Below the pieces are notes generated by a model that was not told the DNA's origin, ran no database searches, and saw only the letters and a program-made list of their open reading frames with translations. Position numbers and translations under genes: made by a program. A stretch of 64,000 nt of DNA from an uncultured Mailhella sp. GTDB lineage: Bacteria; Desulfobacterota; Desulfovibrionia; Desulfovibrionales; Desulfovibrionaceae. How positions within the stretch are numbered: the first letter of the stretch is position 1; each line of letters begins with the position of its first letter. Location of the stretch: positions 1-64,000 of the forward strand of contig CAJTRG010000004.1 of NCBI GenBank assembly GCA_910578585.1. Direction: 5' to 3'. Shown here in pieces: positions 58,890 to 64,000 of the stretch.

Positions 58890-59825
58890 TTAAATTGTTT
58901 TGAGCCGCCTGTAGAGAGTGGCAAGGCTTATGCCCAATTCCTGAGCAATTTTTTGTTTTGCAGTGGTGGATGTTCCATATTTTACTAATAATTCCTGAAC
59001 TTGTTGCTTTGCATGTGAATTTTTTTGCGGAAAAGCAATTGTTGGAGCTGAACTTGGGGAATTTATCTCCGGAATAAGCGCAAAACGGGTGTCAAAAAGT
59101 TCTGGTGTTAATACACCGTTTTCACAAAAGCAAACGCCATATTCAATAAAGTTTTTGAGTTCACGAATATTGCCGGGCCAATGATAATGCATAAATTTTT
59201 GGATGAGCGCATTGGAGATTGTAAATTCTCTATGATATTGCTGTTCAAATTCCTTTAAAAAATAGGCAATCAGGGCGGGGATATCGTCTAAGCGTTCCCG
59301 CAGGGGCGGAATAAAAAGCGGAATAACATCAAGACGATAAAATAAATCATTCCTGAAATTGCCCAGTTCCACCTGCTCACGCAGATTCTTGTTGCTGGCT
59401 GAAATAATTCGCACATCCAGCTGAATGGCTTTACTTGCGCCTAAACGGCGGATTTTATTGTTTTGCAGGGTACGCAAAATTTTTGACTGCATGAAGTAAG
59501 GCATTTCTCCGGCCTCATCAAGAAAAAGCGTTCCGCCGTTGGCAGTTTCCAAAAGTCCTTGCTGCCCATTTTTGTTAGCGCCTGAAAACGTTCCTGCTTC
59601 ATAGCCAAAAAGAAGACTTTCCATGAGTGATTCCGGAATTGCACCGCAGTTTATGGCAACAAATTCCTTTGTATTTCTTGGGCTTTGCTCATGAATAGCC
59701 ATGGCAACCAATTCTTTTCCCGTGCCGGATTCCCCCTGAAGCAGTACGGCTGCATTGGTTTCGGCAACCTTTTGGATTTGTTTGCGCAGGGCTTGTATTG
59801 CCGCGCTGTTTCCGATAATTTTCAT
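58890..59825 (-). CDS. Sigma-54-dependent transcription activator, PspF-like (no sensory domain)
   Basis: A 311-residue enhancer-binding protein that begins directly with the AAA+ domain. Walker A is GESGTGKELVA, the sigma-54 contact loop is GTFSGA instead of the usual GAFTGA, Walker B is GGTLFLDEAGEMP (usually DEIGEM), and the arginine-finger region is FRNDLFYRLDV. The C-terminal Fis-type helix-turn-helix is QKIAQELGISLATLYRRLK. With no receiver, PAS or GAF domain, control must come from a partner or from expression. It diverges from the ATC-hydrolase/TctBAC operon, whose promoter is of the sigma-54 type, so it is the obvious regulator. Confidence 0.9.
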   Translation of the reverse strand: MKIIGNSAAIQALRKQIQKVAETNAAVLLQGESGTGKELVAMAIHEQSPRNTKEFVAINCGAIPESLMESLLFGYEAGTFSGANKNGQQGLLETANGGTLFLDEAGEMPYFMQSKILRTLQNNKIRRLGASKAIQLDVRIISASNKNLREQVELGNFRNDLFYRLDVIPLFIPPLRERLDDIPALIAYFLKEFEQQYHREFTISNALIQKFMHYHWPGNIRELKNFIEYGVCFCENGVLTPELFDTRFALIPEINSPSSAPTIAFPQKNSHAKQQVQELLVKYGTSTTAKQKIAQELGISLATLYRRLKTI

Positions 59826-59883
59826 ATTGACCTTTTTTGATAAAAATAATAATATTATATTTCAATGTATTATAAAAATATTA

Positions 59884-59940
59884 TTTCTCATTTGAGAAAA
59901 TTTGTCAATAAAATAAGAAAAAATGAGAAAATTTATTAGA
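59884..59940 (+). promoter_or_regulatory. Candidate enhancer sites for the sigma-54 activator
   Basis: A palindrome TTTCTCA-TT-TGAGAAA (59884-59899) is followed by a second half-site TGAGAAA (59934-59940), 125-180 bases upstream of the -24/-12 promoter. This is the usual distance for a Fis-type activator. The palindrome also overlaps the activator's own upstream region. Confidence 0.5.
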
Positions 59941-60064
59941 AAATAGAAATAAAAAGTAATAAGTATAGTAAAAATGAAAAAAATAACAAGTAAAATAATT
60001 TAAAAATTTAATTGGCAAAAATAATGCTCCAGTATTATTACATAAAAAAATTGAAACATTTTTT

Positions 60065-60080
60065 TGGCATGGTATTTGAT
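60065..60080 (+). promoter_or_regulatory. Sigma-54 (-24/-12) promoter
   Basis: TGGCATGGTATTTGAT fits TGGCAYG-N4-TTGCW except for A in place of C in the -12 GC. The GG to GA spacing is the canonical ten bases. It lies 48 bases before the first start codon of the operon and faces away from the sigma-54 activator gene. Confidence 0.75.
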
Positions 60081-60127
60081 ATAGAATCAGTGCACGTGCA
60101 AAAATTTATTTTATATGAGGTGTTATT

Positions 60128-60595
60128 ATGGAATGGAATAAGGAAGTTGTGAACCGCGTGAGAGGTGCTATGCGTGACCGCGCACGAGTATTGGCATGTA
60201 TGTGTGATGAGCTTTTTGATATTTTGCCGGCTGAAGAAGCAGAAAAGAGAGCAAGAAAAGCCATTACCAAATATGGCTGCATCAGAGCACGAAGAGACGG
60301 ACATAAAATTACTCCTGAAGAATGGACTGATATCCATTATCGCGATATGGGCGGTGTTTTTGAAACTGAAATTGAAAAGAACAATGAATACTGCGAAATG
60401 AGAATGCATTACTGCCCATTGCTCGAAGAATGGAAAGATTTAGGACTTTCCAAAGAAAAGCAAGATTTATATTGTGATATTGCCATGGAATTGGACAGAA
60501 ACAGAGCTGTTCAGCATGGCATTCCTTGTGATATTGTTGAAAGACTGGGCAAAGGAGACAGCTTCTGCAGAGTAAGACTGTGGAAAAAATCCTAG
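60128..60595 (+). CDS. L-2-amino-thiazoline-4-carboxylic acid (ATC) hydrolase family protein
   Basis: A 155-residue cytoplasmic protein matching the ATC_hydrolase family in its C-terminal half. The motif series is MRMHYCPLLEEWKDLGL, YCDIAMELDRNRAVQHGI and LGKGDSFCRVRLWK, with three spaced cysteines and an Asp in the expected places. The family is named for opening the thiazoline ring of L-ATC on the way to N-carbamoyl-cysteine and L-cysteine, but most members are untested. The N-terminal half is helical with a Cys pair (ACMCDEL). It is first in an operon with a TctBAC transporter and a cysteine desulfidase, which agrees with a cysteine-yielding role. GAGGTG precedes the ATG. Confidence 0.7.
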   Translation: MEWNKEVVNRVRGAMRDRARVLACMCDELFDILPAEEAEKRARKAITKYGCIRARRDGHKITPEEWTDIHYRDMGGVFETEIEKNNEYCEMRMHYCPLLEEWKDLGLSKEKQDLYCDIAMELDRNRAVQHGIPCDIVERLGKGDSFCRVRLWKKS

Positions 60596-60649
60596 TCAGC
60601 ATTGAGGAAAAATTTTTTCCTCAAAACAAGAGCAGCAACAGGAGAACAT

Positions 60650-61132
60650 ATGTTTTTGCATAAAGACATAGTATCAGGAATTGTAATTTTAATCCTTTGC
60701 GCGATTGGAGCTGCAAGTGTTGGGGAACTGCCTGCCACAACCGCCCCAGAAGTGGTTGGGCCAGCCACACTTCCCAAACTTTGCCTCTATGTTCTGGCAT
60801 TTCTGGCCTGTATTTTGATTATACGAGGAATTCGTTTTTGCCATATACAGGAAGGTGCAAAATTTAATTTTTGCTGGAAATCCATTTTATTCTATGGTTT
60901 TTATCTTTTGTACCTTTTTGCCATGGTTGCCATAGGTGATATTGTTGCATCGAATTATATTGAAACAATCCCCTATGCCGGCGGTTTTGTTATTTCCACG
61001 ATTTTCTTTTTGATTTTATCCTTTCTCTTTTTACGCAGAAGAAAAATGGTTGAAATTATCAGTGTGGCAGTGATAACAACACTTGTTTTAGCCGTGTCTT
61101 TTGGCGGATTTTTCAAAGTTCTTCTTCCTTAA
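60650..61132 (+). CDS. tctB: TctB-family small membrane subunit of tripartite tricarboxylate transporter
   Basis: A 160-residue protein with four hydrophobic segments (VSGIVILILCAIGAASVG; TLPKLCLYVLAFLACILII; LFYGFYLLYLFAMVAIGDIV; GGFVISTIFFLILSFLFL), the usual TctB layout. The ATG at 60650 follows AGGAGAAC; the longer frame from 60602 lacks a site. It ends ten bases before TctA. Confidence 0.87.
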   Translation: MFLHKDIVSGIVILILCAIGAASVGELPATTAPEVVGPATLPKLCLYVLAFLACILIIRGIRFCHIQEGAKFNFCWKSILFYGFYLLYLFAMVAIGDIVASNYIETIPYAGGFVISTIFFLILSFLFLRRRKMVEIISVAVITTLVLAVSFGGFFKVLLP

Positions 61133-61142
61133 TGGGGGAAAT

Positions 61143-62651
61143 ATGTTAGATATTATTGCAGGTTTACAACAGGCGCTCACTCCGGCTTCTCTTGCTGCGT
61201 GTTTTACAGGAACTGCATTAGGAATTATTTTTGGTTCATTGCCGGGGCTGACAGCTGCAATGGGTGTTGCGCTGCTTATTCCTCTTTCTTTCGGAATGCC
61301 CACGGTTGAAGCATTTTCCATGCTGCTTGGCATGTATTGCGGAGCAATTTATGGAGGTTGTATTTCAGCCATTTTGGTGGGTACTCCCGGAACTGTTGCC
61401 GCGGCGGCAACGGTTTTGGAAGGGCCTAAACTGACGGCAAAAGGGCAGTCTCTGAAAGCGCTGGATATGGCAACATGGGGTTCCTTTATCGGCGGCATAA
61501 TCAGCGGTTTGGCTCTTATCACCTGCGCGCCTTTACTGGCACAGGCTGCCATGCAGTTTGGCGCTGCTGAATACTTTGCGCTGGCGGTTTTTGCGCTGAC
61601 GGTTGTAGCAACCTTTTCATCCGGCAATATGGTAAAGGGCTTGGCATCAGCTTTTGCCGGGCTTTTCATTTCCACTATGGGCATTGACCCCATTTCCGGT
61701 GATTTCAGAAATACGTTTGATGTTCCCGATTTATTTAATGGTGTTTCCCTCGTGCCTGCTCTTGTGGGCTTGTTTGCCGTATCACAGGTTATTCTTTCTT
61801 TAGAGGATATCTTTAAAGGTCAGTATGGCATTGTGAAGTATGGTGAAGTTTCCAAAAAGGGCATCAGTTTCGGCGAATTGTGGAAACAAAAAATCAATTT
61901 TCTTCGTTCTTCCTTTTTAGGAACGATCATTGGAATTATTCCGGCAACAGGCGCAAGTGCCGCATGCTTTATTGCCTATGGAGAAGCAAAACGCTTTTCA
62001 AAAACTCCGGAAGAATTTGGAAATGGCACGCTTGAGGGTATAGCCGCAACAGAAAGCTCCAACAACGCTGTTACAGGCGGAGCACTTATTCCTATGATGG
62101 TACTGGGTGTTCCCGGTGATGTTTTGACAGCGATTTTGCTGGGTGCGCTGATGATACAGGGCTTAGTCCCCGGGCCGTTGCTCTTTTCAGAACATTCAGA
62201 TGCGGTGAACGCAATTTTTGGAAGTTTCTTTGTGGCGCAGCTGGCCATGCTTACGCTGGGATTAATTGCCGTCAGAATTGCCGGAAAAATTGTCAACGTT
62301 CCAACGCCTATTCTTTTGCCTATAGTTCTTACCTTATGTGCCATAGGCAGTTATGCAACCAATAATTCCACGTTTGATTTATGGTTAATGGCGATTTTTG
62401 GCTTTGTAGGCTATATTATGCTCAAAGGCGGTTTTCCATTGCCTCCAATGCTTCTGGCCATTATTTTAGGGCCTATAGCCGAGTCAAACTTTAGAAGAAC
62501 CTTATCCATTTCACGAAATGATTTCAGCGTGTTTGTAACAAGCCCCATTGCAGCAACCATTCTGGCAATAAGCTTATTGATTGTTGTAAAGGTTGGTTAT
62601 GATGAATACAAGAAAAATAGGGCAGTAAGAGAGTCCCATAAAAATTCATAA
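61143..62651 (+). CDS. tctA: TctA-family large permease subunit of tripartite tricarboxylate transporter
   Basis: A 502-residue membrane protein with about twelve helices. The signature GIIFGSLPGLTAAMGVALLIPLSFG lies near residue 20-45. IYGGCISAILVGTPGTVAAAATVLEG and the repeat-like GIIPATGASAACFIAYGEAKRFSKTPEEFGNG and GGALIPMMVLGVPGDVLTAILLGALMIQG follow. The motif GxxxGxxPGxTxA and its second copy are those of TctA. GGGGGAAAT precedes the ATG at 61143. Sodium- or proton-coupled uptake of an organic anion is expected. Confidence 0.93.
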   Translation: MLDIIAGLQQALTPASLAACFTGTALGIIFGSLPGLTAAMGVALLIPLSFGMPTVEAFSMLLGMYCGAIYGGCISAILVGTPGTVAAAATVLEGPKLTAKGQSLKALDMATWGSFIGGIISGLALITCAPLLAQAAMQFGAAEYFALAVFALTVVATFSSGNMVKGLASAFAGLFISTMGIDPISGDFRNTFDVPDLFNGVSLVPALVGLFAVSQVILSLEDIFKGQYGIVKYGEVSKKGISFGELWKQKINFLRSSFLGTIIGIIPATGASAACFIAYGEAKRFSKTPEEFGNGTLEGIAATESSNNAVTGGALIPMMVLGVPGDVLTAILLGALMIQGLVPGPLLFSEHSDAVNAIFGSFFVAQLAMLTLGLIAVRIAGKIVNVPTPILLPIVLTLCAIGSYATNNSTFDLWLMAIFGFVGYIMLKGGFPLPPMLLAIILGPIAESNFRRTLSISRNDFSVFVTSPIAATILAISLLIVVKVGYDEYKKNRAVRESHKNS

Positions 62652-62663
62652 AGGAGTGATTGT

Positions 62664-63632
62664 ATGAAATTTAAATCAGTCGTAAGTATTATGCTTGCTG
62701 GTTTATGTGTTTTAGGCGGAATTAATACAGCAAAAGCTGCTGATTTTCCAGATCGTCCTATTACACTGATCATGCCATTTGGTGCTGGTAATGCTCCAGA
62801 TACAGCAGCAAGAATCATCGGAGAATATTTCCAAAAGAAACATGGAATTACTCTTCTCATTACCAGTAAAGCCGGCGGCAGCGGCATCCCTGCAATGCTT
62901 GAAGTTGCAAAAGCTCGTCCTGACGGATATACCATTGCCTTGACTTCAGCCAACGTTGTAACCGTTGTTCCTCAAACAAAGCCTTGCGGTTTCACCTATC
63001 AAGATTTTACCCCTATTGCACAAACAAACTTGTTTACAATGGGCTGGGGCGTTCTTGCTTCCTCAGGTATTCAGTCTGTTGATGATTTAATGCAAAAAGC
63101 TAAAGAAACACCTAAGAAATACAGTGTTGGCAGCCCGGGAGCTTTGACTGCACAACGTTTCTTCCATGCACAATTGATGAAACATTTCCCAGATTCTGAT
63201 TTGCCTTATGTTGCGTATAACGGCGGCGCAGAACTTGTGACTGCACTGCTTGGCGGACATATTGAAGTAGCCTACACTCCTGTTTCCAACTTTGCTCCTC
63301 ACGGTGATGCCATTAAAATTATTGCTGTATCAGGTTCAGTTCGTGATCCAAAATACCCGGATGTTCCTACCTTTGCAGAAATGTACGACAAAAATCTGGT
63401 ATTTGACTCAGTATACGGTATTGTTGGCCCAAAAAATATTCCTGCTGAACGCGTAGAAATTTTGCAGAATTTGTTCAAAGAAGCCTTGGAAGATGCAGAA
63501 GTTCGTCAAAAATTGGATAATGTTTTCATTAATTACAATTACTTGTCCGCTCAAGAATTTGGTGAAGTATTAAAACAATATAACGATTTCTTTGCAGAAC
63601 CAATTAAGCAATATCTTGAAGAAAATAAGTAG
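62664..63632 (+). CDS. tctC: TctC-family periplasmic solute-binding protein
   Basis: A 322-residue binding protein with a cleavable signal peptide (about 1-25, ending NTAKAA). The mature start DFPDRPITLIMPFGAGNAPDTAARI is the TctC/Bug pattern, where the loop after PFGAG binds the carboxylate. GSPGALTAQRFFHAQLM, YNGGAELVTALLGGHIEVAYT and GIVGPKNIPAERVEILQ follow. Bug proteins usually read PxPGGxxDxxAR; here it is PFGAGNAPDTAAR, with Asn-Ala-Pro before the Asp, which may change the ligand. The ligand itself is unknown. Confidence 0.92.
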   Translation: MKFKSVVSIMLAGLCVLGGINTAKAADFPDRPITLIMPFGAGNAPDTAARIIGEYFQKKHGITLLITSKAGGSGIPAMLEVAKARPDGYTIALTSANVVTVVPQTKPCGFTYQDFTPIAQTNLFTMGWGVLASSGIQSVDDLMQKAKETPKKYSVGSPGALTAQRFFHAQLMKHFPDSDLPYVAYNGGAELVTALLGGHIEVAYTPVSNFAPHGDAIKIIAVSGSVRDPKYPDVPTFAEMYDKNLVFDSVYGIVGPKNIPAERVEILQNLFKEALEDAEVRQKLDNVFINYNYLSAQEFGEVLKQYNDFFAEPIKQYLEENK

Positions 63633-63643
63633 GTTGGTTTGCT

Positions 63644-64000
63644 ATGTATAAAGACTCTCTTATTGCCTTATTAAAACGTATGGTAAAACCAGCCCTGGGT
63701 TGTACGGAACCTGCTGCCATTGCTTTAGCTGTTGCCAGAGCAAATTGCGAAGTTCGCGGTGAATGGAAAAAAGTATTAGTCCGCATGAGCGGCAATATTT
63801 TCAAAAATGCCCGCGGCGTGGGTATTCCCGGTACAACAGAATCCGGTATTGATTTTGCCATTGCCCTTGCTTTGGTTTGCGGAAAATGGGAAAAAGGTCT
63901 GGAAGTCTTTTCTGATGTGGATGAAAAATCCATTCAGGAAGCCCATGCACTCATGGATAGAAAAATCATTGCTCTTGAAGTGTGTGACGGAGAAGGCAAT
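63644..64000 (+). CDS. cyuA: L-cysteine desulfidase / UPF0597 (CyuA-type) family protein, 3' end cut by window
   Basis: An open frame from the ATG at 63644 (AGGTTGG upstream) to the window edge, 119 residues. It shows the family start MVKPALGCTEPAAIALAVARA, where C20 in LGCTEP is a conserved cluster-binding cysteine, then MSGNIFKNARGVGIPGTTESGIDFAIALALVCG. Members are [4Fe-4S] enzymes that split L-cysteine into pyruvate, ammonia and sulfide; some act as serine dehydratase-like lyases. It is the fifth gene of the sigma-54 operon, 11 bases after tctC. Two further cluster cysteines are expected beyond the edge. Confidence 0.85.
   Translation, partial: MYKDSLIALLKRMVKPALGCTEPAAIALAVARANCEVRGEWKKVLVRMSGNIFKNARGVGIPGTTESGIDFAIALALVCGKWEKGLEVFSDVDEKSIQEAHALMDRKIIALEVCDGEGN

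Overview
The window comes from a Desulfovibrionaceae bacterium of the Bilophila/Taurinivorans type. The strongest pointer is a dissimilatory sulfite reductase locus (41.6-44.4 kb, minus strand) in which DsrB is fused in frame to DsrD through an Ala-rich linker, an arrangement I know from the taurine-respiring Bilophila wadsworthia. HmcE/HmcF-type membrane redox subunits, a Desulfovibrio-type L-lactate oxidation operon (LldG-LldH-lactate permease), C_GCAxxG_C_C and EFR1 redox proteins and tandem flagellins fit the same family. Coding regions have moderate GC and the intergenic spaces are very AT-rich. The low GC argues for a Taurinivorans-like genome rather than a high-GC Bilophila, but this placement is inference.

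Layout. 0-6 kb: the end of a TRAP small permease (cut by the window edge), then an rlmN / C_GCAxxG / BPL_N-like / fmt / rsmB run. 6.6-12.7 kb (minus): aroE, then the origin-type cluster rpmH-rnpA-yidD-yidC-jag, then a pyridoxal kinase. 12.9-16.4 kb (minus): three tandem flagellin genes, two of them with matching leader hairpins that look like CsrA sites. 16.7-26 kb (plus): panB, priA, a DMT exporter, pal, two near-identical tRNA-Pro genes, polA and a Gate-domain membrane protein. 26.1-28.6 kb: a relic with a small membrane protein, then groEL/groES (minus). 28.8-35.4 kb is an accessory zone with an orphan membrane protein, an EFR1 flavoprotein, hicAB, a YgjP-type metallopeptidase, a CoA-disulfide/persulfide reductase with a rhodanese domain, a DUF2442 protein and mazEF. 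35.8-40.4 kb holds the lactate operon. 40.4-41.5 kb and 46.6-47.3 kb are repeat-rich gaps with IS3-family remnants and a MITE-like repeat, in opposite orientations on either side of dsrAB, a radical SAM gene, a HIT gene and an IHF gene. 47.4-55.8 kb carries rpoC and rpoB, detached from rplKAJL. 56.3-58.8 kb is a short Hmc-like electron-transfer module. From 58.9 kb to the end there is a PspF-like sigma-54 activator diverging from a sigma-54-type promoter that precedes an ATC-hydrolase-family gene, a complete TctB-TctA-TctC transporter and the start of an L-cysteine desulfidase gene.

How it fits together. Lactate enters through LctP and is oxidised by LldGH. Electrons pass through membrane modules such as the Hmc-like unit, in either direction, and are spent by DsrAB-D on sulfite. 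The last operon reads as a regulated route that imports a carboxylate, possibly a thiazoline or cysteine derivative, and frees sulfide, ammonia and pyruvate from cysteine. This is the least described system in the window. The intergenic regions also hold a dispersed family of palindromic repeats that looks like a decaying mobile element.
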